NCBI GenBank assembly: GCA_017964055.1 | Contig: JAGCSS010000019.1 | Span: 1 to 6,939 of the forward strand | Length of the DNA: 6,939 nt | Direction of reading: 5' to 3' | Source of the DNA: Lachnospiraceae bacterium | GTDB lineage: Bacteria; Bacillota; Clostridia; Lachnospirales; Lachnospiraceae | Shown here: one piece after another, positions 1-6,250 of the stretch | Layout: each line of letters opens with the position of its first letter | Numbering within the stretch: position 1 is the stretch's first letter | The notes under the pieces: generated by a model | What the model saw: only the letters and a program-made list of their open reading frames with translations | Told to the model about the DNA's origin: nothing | The model's database searches: none | Position numbers and translations under genes: made by a program

Positions 1-684
1 ATTCTTTTCGTTCTCCCTGTTGAATATCTGTATGATCTTCATTCCGGAGATATGCTCGGAAAGATAGGTATTGAGCGCCGTGATCTTGCTCCTCGTGATG
101 CGGAAGCAGGTCCTCGAGACCTTTTTGAACACAAAGGTCAGTCCGACGATGACCGGTATCAGTACGAACGCCCTGAGCGCGAGTCTTGCGTTCAGTATAA
201 GCATGACGCCGGCCAGTCCGATGATCTTTACCGCGTTTTTGATAAGGCGCACCAGAATGCCCGAAAACAGCTCGTTGAGCGATTCAACATCGTTTGTGAC
301 CCTGGTCACGAGTCGTCCGACAGGCTGCACGTCAAAGAAGCTCAGCCCCAGCTTGTGTATATGCGCGAATATCTCGGCACGCATATTGAATATGATATTC
401 TGTCCCGTAGTTGCAAGTATGCCCATCTGACCAACATACAGGAAAAACATCGCTACCATCGATACCAGATAAGCGATTCCGTCATTGCGGATCAGCAGAT
501 AATCCGCGCCCTCGACGAAGTGGTCGATAGCGTCTCCCAGCACGGTCGGGCAATACAGTTCCAGACCTGTCGTCGCGAGCATCATAAGCGACGCGATCGC
601 CATCTGCCCGACATACGGCTTGGCATATTTCAGCAATCGGCCGAAAATATGCTTTTTCTCTGTTCCTTCTATAATCTCATTCAT
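1..684 (-). CDS. ABC exporter half-transporter, N-terminal part (BmrD/YheH-type partner), truncated by window edge
   Basis: Reading leftward from the ATG at 684, an uninterrupted frame of 228 codons runs off position 1. The protein begins MNEIIEGTEKK and shows the type-I exporter transmembrane domain. Hydrophobic helices lie at about residues 24-44, 70-90, 147-167 and 171-190. The coupling-region motif FFDVQPVGRLVTRVTNDVE is at about 116-134, and SGMKIIQIFNRE is at about 213-224, both typical of the MdlB/YheH/LmrD group. The ATPase domain is not visible. The start is supported by GGGGAG at 691-696, six bases before the ATG. The gene follows the 619-residue half-transporter after only 18 bases, so the two probably form a heterodimer. 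Because the upstream partner has a degenerate Walker B, this one should carry the canonical catalytic glutamate (inference; that region is outside the window). The substrate is unknown. Confidence 0.9.
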   Translation of the reverse strand, partial: MNEIIEGTEKKHIFGRLLKYAKPYVGQMAIASLMMLATTGLELYCPTVLGDAIDHFVEGADYLLIRNDGIAYLVSMVAMFFLYVGQMGILATTGQNIIFNMRAEIFAHIHKLGLSFFDVQPVGRLVTRVTNDVESLNELFSGILVRLIKNAVKIIGLAGVMLILNARLALRAFVLIPVIVGLTFVFKKVSRTCFRITRSKITALNTYLSEHISGMKIIQIFNRENEKN

Positions 685-702
685 ACGGTTCTCCCCGTCC
701 GA

Positions 703-2562
703 TCATTCAGCTATGTCATCCAGCATCTTTTCCAGCTGCTGCTTCTCGTAAAGTCTCTCGTAGATGCCGCCGAGCTTCATCAGCTCCTCATGCGTTCCGT
801 ACTCCGCCACTCTGCCCTCGTTCAGGACCATGATGTGGTCGGCGTTCTGTATCGTTGATATACGGTGTGCAATGATGACGGTCGTTTTTCCGGCCCTTAC
901 TTCCTTAAGGTTCGAAAGTATCTGTTCCTCGGTATCGGTATCAACGGCAGAGAGCGAATCGTCGAGGATCAGGATCGGAGCGTCTTTCATCAGTGCCCTC
1001 GCGATCGAAGTTCTCTGTTTCTGGCCTCCCGACATCGTAACTCCTCTCTCACCTATGACAGTGGCATATTTCGCAGGGAATTCGATAATATTGTCATGCA
1101 CGCAGGCCTGCTTCGCAGCCTTCTCTACAGCGGGCAGATCGTTGTACGCGGCGTTGACCTTTTCATAGCGGTCAGCCTGATCTTCCTCGAGATAAGCGTT
1201 AAGCTGCACCGTGGATTTCCTGAGCGTGGAAAGCGAGAACTTTTCCTCGGGCATGTCTATCTTTTTTCTCACGCCGAACGCAATATTGGCCTGAATGGTA
1301 TCCGAGAACAGGAAATTGTCCTGGGGCACATAGGCGATGTCGCTCCTGAGCACAGAAAGCGGGATATCCGAGATCGGATGCCCGTCAAAAAGGATCTGCC
1401 CCTCGGTAGGCTCATAGAGCCTTACGAGGAGATTGGCGATCGTAGTCTTTCCGCAGCCCGTCTTACCTATAATAGCGAGCGTGGAGCCCGCGGGTACTTT
1501 GACATTGATATCATGCAGCGCTTCGGGGAGCTCCGGCAGATACCTGAACGAGAGGTCCTTAAGCTCGATACCGCCCTTTAAATGCGCGATGCCGCTGTCC
1601 CTGCCCGTATCGGTGATCTCCGGCTTTGCGTCAAATATTTTCCTGAGACGCTTCATAGCCGCATGTCCCTGCGTAAACGAAGCAACGCTGTCGCCAACCG
1701 CGATCATCGGCCATACGAGCATGCCGATGTACTGGTTGAACGCAACAAAATGTCCGACAGATATCTCACCGTGATATACCAGCCATCCTCCGTAGAGCAG
1801 CGCGATCGAACGGCAGATGCCGATGACCAGCTCGATGGCGGGCATGAAGATCATGTTGGCCCTGATCAGTTTGAGGTTCTTCCTGCGGTTGTTCATGTTG
1901 ACCTTCATGAACTCTTCCTGCTCGCGCTTTTCCTGCACGAACGCTTTGATAACGCGCACGCCTGAGAAGCTCTCCTGTACACGGTCGCTCAAGTCCGAAA
2001 AGGCCTCGTTTTTCTCAACATAGAATTTATCGACTACCAGGCAGTAATAGAGCGCACCGCCCAGGATTATCAGCATGGGGATGCAGGCTGCCAGAGTCAG
2101 GCGTCCGTCGACGTATCTGACCATCTTGAAAAGCACCATCACGGTCATAACGACTGCATCGAACACGGAAATGACCGCGGGACCGATCGCCATTCTGATG
2201 GCTGAGATATCATTGGTAAAATGCGCCATCAGGTCGCCTGTTTTATGTTCATTGTAATAATGCTGTGAGAGACCTGTCAGATGCTCGAAGAGATCGTCTC
2301 TCATCTCACGCTCGATCTTTCGCGCGGTAACGAACAGGAACCATCTCCAGCCGAAGCGTCCCAGTGCCATACCGAGTCCACAGAGGAATATCATCAGAAC
2401 AATCCTCGCGATATCGGCCGAAGTCGAGCCTCCGGTACCCAGAGTGTCCGTAACTTCACCGGTCAGCTGGGGTATGAAAACGCTCAGCAGATCGACTCCG
2501 AACAGGACCAGTATTCCCATCAGATATTTAAACCAGTATTTCCTAACGTAACCGAACAGCAT
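703..2562 (-). CDS. ABC exporter half-transporter with degenerate ATPase site (BmrC/YheI/MdlA-like)
   Basis: A 619-residue membrane-fused ATPase of the multidrug/lipid exporter type. The N-terminal six-helix domain spans about residues 1-310, with FFT-type coupling segment YYNEHKTGDLMAHFTNDI at about 102-119. The ATPase domain spans about 330-610: Walker A GKTGCGKT at 366-373, Q-loop Q414, signature MSGGQ at 510-514, Walker B ILILDD at 530-535 and H-loop H566. Walker B ends Asp-Asp, so the usual catalytic glutamate is D535. That substitution is known from one subunit of heterodimeric exporters such as BmrCD, LmrCD and TM287/288, and the next gene supplies a partner. About 35-40 extra residues lie between NIAFG (426-430) and the signature, around 431-478, where close relatives have a short loop. 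The start ATG is 2 bases after the stop of the importer fusion, suggesting translational coupling. The substrate cannot be read from sequence; drugs, lipids or peptides are all possible. Confidence 0.95.
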   Translation of the reverse strand: MLFGYVRKYWFKYLMGILVLFGVDLLSVFIPQLTGEVTDTLGTGGSTSADIARIVLMIFLCGLGMALGRFGWRWFLFVTARKIEREMRDDLFEHLTGLSQHYYNEHKTGDLMAHFTNDISAIRMAIGPAVISVFDAVVMTVMVLFKMVRYVDGRLTLAACIPMLIILGGALYYCLVVDKFYVEKNEAFSDLSDRVQESFSGVRVIKAFVQEKREQEEFMKVNMNNRRKNLKLIRANMIFMPAIELVIGICRSIALLYGGWLVYHGEISVGHFVAFNQYIGMLVWPMIAVGDSVASFTQGHAAMKRLRKIFDAKPEITDTGRDSGIAHLKGGIELKDLSFRYLPELPEALHDINVKVPAGSTLAIIGKTGCGKTTIANLLVRLYEPTEGQILFDGHPISDIPLSVLRSDIAYVPQDNFLFSDTIQANIAFGVRKKIDMPEEKFSLSTLRKSTVQLNAYLEEDQADRYEKVNAAYNDLPAVEKAAKQACVHDNIIEFPAKYATVIGERGVTMSGGQKQRTSIARALMKDAPILILDDSLSAVDTDTEEQILSNLKEVRAGKTTVIIAHRISTIQNADHIMVLNEGRVAEYGTHEELMKLGGIYERLYEKQQLEKMLDDIAE

Positions 2563-2573
2563 GTTCAGACCTC
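2563..2573 (-). promoter_or_regulatory. Ribosome binding site of the exporter gene, inside the end of the importer fusion gene
   Basis: On the minus strand, CGAGG (2574-2570) lies seven bases before the ATG at 2562, and the TGA of the upstream gene (2567-2565) sits between them. Ribosomes finishing the importer fusion end over the exporter start, which favours coupled translation (inference). Confidence 0.6.
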
Positions 2574-4943
2574 GATTCTTCCGTTATTGATGTTATATAC
2601 TTTGTTGCATATTCTCGAGACAAGTCTCCTGTCATGCGAGATGATAATGAATGTCAGATTTCTCTCTTTCTTAAGTCTCATAAGCAGCTCGAGCACCTGC
2701 TCCCTGATCGTTACATCGAGCGCAGATACAGGCTCATCCAGAATAATTAATTCATGATTTAATATTATATTCAATGCTATGGAAACGCGCTGTCTCTGGC
2801 CTCCGGAGAGCTGCGAAACCTTTCTGGTCACGAGTTCTTCATCGAGTTCGACATCCCTCAGTGTCCTGGCAACCAGCTCCTTTGCAGCAGCCGGATCGGT
2901 ATTGCCCGACAGGCGCAGCGGCTCCTCAAGAATCCTGCCGACGGTCATCGAAGGATTAAGGCTGCTCATGGGATCCTGGAATACCATGCCGGGACGGGCG
3001 CAGTTGAGCTTCATCTGTCCTTTGGTATACTGCTGCAGTCCGGCTATCGCCTTGACCAGCGTCGTCTTTCCGCAGCCCGACGGACCAACGATGCCCACGC
3101 AGTCGCCGCGGCAGATTGTCATATCCACATCATTGATAACCGTGTTGAACGACTTTTTCGAGAACAGGAACTTGCCCCTGTTGCGGTACATTACCGAGAA
3201 ATCCTTAAGCTCGACGATGGGCTCGCCGTCAGGCTTATCCTCGAGGTACGATCTGTCCGCAAAAGCCGCTGCCAGGAGATTCCGACCGTACTCACTCTGC
3301 GGATGCACGAACGCCTGCGCGCTGACATTCTCGTCGTCGCTCTTATTTATCTCGAGCTCCTCCACTATCCTGCCGTCCTTGAGCACGAGTGCCCTGCCGC
3401 AGATCGAAGCGATGACCTCCAGATCGTGCGAGATCAGGATGATCGAGGTCCCGTATTTCCTGTTGATCTTTTTGAAAATCCCGAGTATCACATCCACGAT
3501 ATCCGCATCGAGCGCGGTCGTGGGCTCATCCGCAAATATCGTCTCTGCCCTCGCCACGAGCGCCATCGCGATCATGACACGCTGCCTCATGCCGCCCGAG
3601 AGCTCATGCGGGTACATGCCGTAGAGCCTGTCAGGATCCTCAAGTCCGGTGTCCGCCATCGCGTCAAGGACTCTCGTTTTCTGTTCTTTTTCACTCAGAT
3701 GCGAGGCGTGCAGCTCGAGTATCTCGTCTATCTGCCAGCCGATCGTCTTTACCGGGTTCAGCGAGGTCATGGGCTCCTGGAAGATCATCGCGATCTTGCC
3801 GCCCCTTATCTTAGTCATGTCCTGCTCGCTCATATCCGCGAGACTCCTGCCGTCGAGCAGTATATCACCGCCCGTTATCAGCGAAGTGTCCGAAGCTATG
3901 CCAAGTACCGAGAGCGCGGTCAGGCTCTTGCCCGAGCCCGATTCGCCGACGATACCGAGTATCTCGCCCTTTTTCAGGTCAAAGCTGATGCCCTTTATAA
4001 CTTCGTTCACGCCGTCCTCATCGATGAATCCGACATGCACGTCCCTGAGCGAAAGTCTGGTATCTTCGGGCCACTCTCCCGTATTATCACGCGCAGCCAG
4101 CTCTTCTTTCCTGCGTGCCTGCGCCTTTTTCTTGATCTGTCTGAAATTGATCGCCGATACCCCGACATTGCCGCTGATCAGCGAGATGCCAAGGATAGCG
4201 GTCACCATCGTAAGGCTCGTAAAGAACATGTACCAGGGCGCCCCGTAGATGTAGACCTGCGCCTCCGCGAGCATGCGTCCGAGGCTGGGGTCTGGCGGCT
4301 GAACGCCGAGTCCCAGATAACTCAGTCCTGCCTCGGCCAGAACCGCGTTGTTAAGTCCCACCAGCACCGAAGACCAGAAAACAGGCATCGTGTTCGGCAG
4401 AATGTGTACAAATATAATACGAAGATCGGACGCTCCCATGAGCTTTGCGTTCGCCACATAGTCGCGGTTGCTCTCTTCGAGGAACTCCGAGCGCATGATC
4501 CTCGCGAAGCTAGGGATAAATACGATGCCGAGCGAAATGCAGATATTCATCGTCCCCTTGTCGAGTACGCTGACCACAACCAGCGCCAGCAGTATGCTCG
4601 GGAACGATGCCAGACCGTCGTTCAGTCTCATCAGCACCTCATCGACCACTCCGCCGTAGTATCCGGTAAGAGCGCCCACAAGTCCGCCGATGACCGCGCC
4701 CACCGCAACGGTAAACAACGCTATCAGAAAAGTCGATCTCGCGCCCTCTATTACCCTGCAGAATATGTCGCGTCCGAAGTTGTCGGTACCGAAGATATGC
4801 CTCAGTGAAGGAGCATGAAATATCGCTCCGTAATCCATCTCATTTACGTTGTAAGGAAGCCAGAAAATCGATAATACTACAGGGATAGAAACTAGAAGTA
4901 CCATTATTATCCCGATCACTAAATCGCGATTTAGTTTTTTCAT
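2565..4943 (-). CDS. Three-domain peptide importer subunit: DppC-type permease fused to DppD-type and DppF-type ATPases
   Basis: A single open frame of 792 residues carries what are normally three genes. Residues 1-270 are an OppC/DppC permease: N-terminal helix 9-28, HIFGTDNFGRDIF at 49-61, the EAA loop that contacts the ATPase at about 157-185 (key residues NAKLMGASD), and GLSYLGLGVQPP at 206-217. A charged linker (270-290) leads to ATPase 1: Walker A GESGSGKS 333-340, Q389, signature LSGGM 448-452, Walker B with D472-E473, H506, and an oligopeptide-type HPQSEYGRNLL tail at 547-557. ATPase 2 follows: Walker A GPSGCGKT 620-627, Q656, LSGGQ 712-716, D736-E737, H770, ending at 792 without the usual HPY tail. 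Both ATPase sites look intact. The cysteine-rich iron-sulfur segment seen in some OppD proteins is absent. The start has AAAGGAGG at 4950-4957, six bases before the ATG. With the preceding permease it would form a complete transport core from two polypeptides. Likely substrates are di- or oligopeptides; nickel or other Opp-family ligands cannot be excluded. Confidence 0.95.
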   Translation of the reverse strand: MKKLNRDLVIGIIMVLLVSIPVVLSIFWLPYNVNEMDYGAIFHAPSLRHIFGTDNFGRDIFCRVIEGARSTFLIALFTVAVGAVIGGLVGALTGYYGGVVDEVLMRLNDGLASFPSILLALVVVSVLDKGTMNICISLGIVFIPSFARIMRSEFLEESNRDYVANAKLMGASDLRIIFVHILPNTMPVFWSSVLVGLNNAVLAEAGLSYLGLGVQPPDPSLGRMLAEAQVYIYGAPWYMFFTSLTMVTAILGISLISGNVGVSAINFRQIKKKAQARRKEELAARDNTGEWPEDTRLSLRDVHVGFIDEDGVNEVIKGISFDLKKGEILGIVGESGSGKSLTALSVLGIASDTSLITGGDILLDGRSLADMSEQDMTKIRGGKIAMIFQEPMTSLNPVKTIGWQIDEILELHASHLSEKEQKTRVLDAMADTGLEDPDRLYGMYPHELSGGMRQRVMIAMALVARAETIFADEPTTALDADIVDVILGIFKKINRKYGTSIILISHDLEVIASICGRALVLKDGRIVEELEINKSDDENVSAQAFVHPQSEYGRNLLAAAFADRSYLEDKPDGEPIVELKDFSVMYRNRGKFLFSKKSFNTVINDVDMTICRGDCVGIVGPSGCGKTTLVKAIAGLQQYTKGQMKLNCARPGMVFQDPMSSLNPSMTVGRILEEPLRLSGNTDPAAAKELVARTLRDVELDEELVTRKVSQLSGGQRQRVSIALNIILNHELIILDEPVSALDVTIREQVLELLMRLKKERNLTFIIISHDRRLVSRICNKVYNINNGRIEV

Positions 4944-4982
4944 TTTTGACCTCCTTTCTTAAGTCTGTGTTTATGAAAAATC

Positions 4983-5012
4983 AGTGTTTCGGGGACTGGT
5001 GACCCTTAACAC
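4983..5012 (-). other. Weak hairpin in the gap between the two importer genes
   Basis: The 74-base gap between the DppB-type gene and the fusion gene contains GTGTT (4984-4988) facing AACAC (5008-5012), with an inner GGG/CCC pairing. On the minus strand it is followed by TGATTTTTC. It may mildly attenuate transcription or shield mRNA, but the stem is short and has an internal loop, so it may also be nothing. Confidence 0.3.
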
Positions 5013-5017
5013 GTTCG

Positions 5018-5953
5018 TCATACACGAGGGTCTATTACCTTATATATAATGTCCACGATCAGGTTGACCAAGAGTACCGAAGCGGCAATGTAGAGCACTA
5101 TAGCCTGCACCACATTGAAGTCGCGGTTGGCTATCGAGTTAACGAGGAGCCTGCCCATACCGGGGAGGTTGAATACCTGTTCGATCATGATGCTGCCGGC
5201 GAGCACTTCAGCCACTATCAGTCCGATAAAGGTGATGACAGGCATCATGGAGTTGCCGAGCACGTGCTTCCACATAACACCGTGCAGATTGTTGCCCTTG
5301 GCACGGGCTGTCCTGATGTAGTCGCACGCGTGCTGCTCTTTGACCCTCGCCTTCATATACAGTACCGTCATCGCGATCTTAGGGATAGCCACGCTGATCG
5401 CGGGGAATATCATAAAGCTGAAAAACCTGCCCGCGTTTTCCGACAGAGGAACATATCCTCCGGGAGTGAACGCCTTCAGCCATATGCCGAATATCAGTGT
5501 CACCAGCAGACCGGTAACAAACGACGGAATAGCCATAAATGTGATCGCAGCGGCCTCCGATACCCTGTCGGCCGTACCTCCCGGACGTGCCGCCGTCAAC
5601 AGCCCGACAGGCAGTGAAACCAGAGCTATCAGAACTATCGACATCCCTGCCAGAGACAGTGTCACGGGCAGTCTCGAACCGATCAGTTCTGTCACGCTGA
5701 TGCCCTCATACCGCATCGACATGCCGAAATCGCCGTGCACGGCGCCTTTGAGCCATGTAACGAACCGTTCACCGACGGGTCTGTCATAGCCGTACTCCGC
5801 ACGAAGGGCTTCTATTGCCTCGGGAGTGGCCTCGGTTCCGAGCTTTGCTATCGCCGCGTCTCCCGGCAGTACCTGGAACATCAGAAAGGAAAGCATGGCC
5901 ACACAGAATATCGTCAGTAAAAACGATACTATCTTCCTTATATAGAAATTCAT
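5018..5953 (-). CDS. dppB: Peptide ABC importer permease, DppB/OppB type
   Basis: A 311-residue inner-membrane permease, the usual length for the DppB/OppB family. Family landmarks run through the whole chain: an N-terminal helix (about 9-30) ending FQVLPGDAA; LRAEYGYDRPVGERFVTWLKG at about 50-70 (first 20 of these are diagnostic spacing for DppB); helices at about 100-121, 133-158, 178-200, 234-257 and 280-304; and the EAA loop at about 205-232 (key residues DYIRTARAKG). The C-terminal signature has FNLPGMGRLL at 261-270 and ends DPRV. It would pair with the DppC-type domain of the next gene to form the membrane channel. The start ATG has AAGGAGG at 5964-5970, ten bases upstream, and a near-consensus promoter about 60 bases upstream. 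It is first in the cluster, and no solute-binding protein gene precedes it. The dpp symbol marks family only; Opp versus Dpp specificity is not decidable here. Confidence 0.95.
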   Translation of the reverse strand: MNFYIRKIVSFLLTIFCVAMLSFLMFQVLPGDAAIAKLGTEATPEAIEALRAEYGYDRPVGERFVTWLKGAVHGDFGMSMRYEGISVTELIGSRLPVTLSLAGMSIVLIALVSLPVGLLTAARPGGTADRVSEAAAITFMAIPSFVTGLLVTLIFGIWLKAFTPGGYVPLSENAGRFFSFMIFPAISVAIPKIAMTVLYMKARVKEQHACDYIRTARAKGNNLHGVMWKHVLGNSMMPVITFIGLIVAEVLAGSIMIEQVFNLPGMGRLLVNSIANRDFNVVQAIVLYIAASVLLVNLIVDIIYKVIDPRV

Positions 5954-5963
5954 ATACAGATGC

Positions 5964-5970
5964 CCTCCTT
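5964..5970 (-). promoter_or_regulatory. Ribosome binding site of the DppB-type gene
   Basis: AAGGAGG on the minus strand, ten bases before the ATG at 5953. This is a strong site with slightly long spacing. No ATG or GTG lies between it and 5953, which supports that start. Confidence 0.8.
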
Positions 5971-5983
5971 CCGCGATGTAAAA

Positions 5984-6014
5984 CTAAAGGGGCGGGAAGT
6001 GCCCGCCCTTTTAG
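5984..6014 (-). promoter_or_regulatory. Strong 13-bp hairpin at the predicted 5' end of the importer mRNA
   Basis: Positions 5984-5996 pair with 6002-6014: 12 Watson-Crick pairs plus one G-T, with a five-base loop and a GC-rich core GGGCGGG/CCCGCCC. The predicted transcription start (about 6009-6010) falls inside the outer stem, so the mRNA would begin with roughly ten paired bases. A 5'-terminal stem is known in other bacteria to protect mRNA from 5'-dependent decay. On either strand the stem is followed by a short broken T-run (TTTAGTTTT on minus, TTTTAG on plus), so it could also act as an early terminator or attenuator. The inverted repeat is certain; its role is inferred. Confidence 0.6.
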
Positions 6015-6015
6015 C

Positions 6016-6044
6016 ATTGTATGCTCACTTGCGCAACAGGTCAA
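6016..6044 (-). promoter_or_regulatory. Sigma-A-type promoter driving the importer/exporter cluster
   Basis: On the minus strand: -35 TTGACC (6044-6039, 5 of 6 consensus), 17-base spacer, -10 TACAAT (6021-6016, 5 of 6). The predicted start is near 6009-6010, giving a leader of about 57 bases before the DppB-type ATG. Orientation, spacing and position just ahead of the first gene agree. No experimental start is available. Confidence 0.75.
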
Positions 6045-6060
6045 GCACAAGTTGCGCAGT
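6027..6060. promoter_or_regulatory. Paired TTGCGCAA operator straddling the -35 box
   Basis: TTGCGCAA (6029-6036, a perfect 8-bp palindrome) lies in the promoter spacer. TTGCGCAG (6052-6059) lies just upstream of the -35 box. Centres are 23 bp apart. The two copies also form a larger inverted repeat, TGCGCAAC (6030-6037) against GTTGCGCA (6051-6058), 8 of 8 pairs with a 13-base loop. Placement across the -35 region is what a repressor operator would show (inference). The regulator is not encoded in the window and is not identified. Confidence 0.55.
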
Positions 6061-6065
6061 TTATC

Positions 6066-6100
6066 AAAATTTTAAAAAATCCAAAAAAGCCTCAAAAAAA
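6066..6100. other. Phased A-tracts, probable intrinsic bend or UP element
   Basis: AAAATTTT (6066-6073) is followed by A-runs of 6, 6 and 7 at 6074-6079, 6083-6088 and 6094-6100, starting 9 and 11 bases apart and thus close to helical phase. Such DNA is usually curved. It begins about 22 bases upstream of the importer -35 box, partly where an UP element would sit. Function is inferred. Confidence 0.45.
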
Positions 6101-6123
6101 CCTCTTTCCCTTTATCTGTCGGT

Positions 6124-6138
6124 ATGAAAGCGGTTTCA
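6124..6138. promoter_or_regulatory. cre-like operator (CcpA/LacI-family catabolite site)
   Basis: ATGAAAGCGGTTTCA matches the classical cre consensus WTGNAARCGNWWWCA at every defined position. It lies between the two divergent promoters: about 40 bases upstream of the rightward -35 box (centre near -82 from the predicted start) and about 120 bases upstream of the importer start. In Bacillus, upstream cre sites can activate and promoter-overlapping ones repress, so the sign of control here is open. Another LacI-family protein could also be the binder. Confidence 0.7.
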
Positions 6139-6140
6139 GA

Positions 6141-6171
6141 AACTCGGTTACACCATTTGGTTTATCGAGTT
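6141..6171. promoter_or_regulatory. Dyad AACTCG-N19-CGAGTT upstream of the protease promoter
   Basis: AACTCG (6141-6146) is the exact reverse complement of CGAGTT (6166-6171). Between them is a smaller ACCA-TT-TGGT dyad (6152-6161). The element ends six bases before the rightward -35 box, an activator-type position. The arms are only 6 bp, so chance is possible. Confidence 0.35.
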
Positions 6172-6177
6172 AAAGCA

Positions 6178-6206
6178 TTGACAAATCAACGCGATGATGA
6201 TAACAT
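6178..6206 (+). promoter_or_regulatory. Sigma-A-type promoter of the secreted protease gene
   Basis: -35 TTGACA (6178-6183, 6 of 6 consensus), 17-base spacer, -10 TAACAT (6201-6206, 4 of 6). The predicted start is near 6213, leaving a leader of about 187 bases before the ATG at 6400. No better promoter is visible closer to the gene. Confidence 0.65.
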
Positions 6207-6250
6207 GTATGAATCAAGCTGATGACACAATAAGGTTACAATTCGGGGTT

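Noticed and set aside
52..858. 268-codon plus-strand open frame
   Set aside because: Opposite the two exporter genes and spanning their junction, with a composition typical of an antisense shadow and no ribosome site.
3303..4808. Long plus-strand open frame of 501 codons
   Set aside because: It lies opposite the DppC-D-F fusion. The product is rich in Arg, His and Asp, has no recognisable domain, and looks like the antisense shadow of codon-biased coding DNA.
5984..6014. Reading this hairpin simply as the terminator of a gene lying to its right on the minus strand
   Set aside because: No minus-strand gene exists between 6015 and the right edge, and a near-consensus promoter fires straight into the hairpin, so a gene-end terminator makes little sense.
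5784..6050. 88-codon minus-strand frame overlapping the start of the DppB-type gene
   Set aside because: It runs through the importer promoter and 5' hairpin in a different frame from the clear DppB protein, and has no ribosome site.
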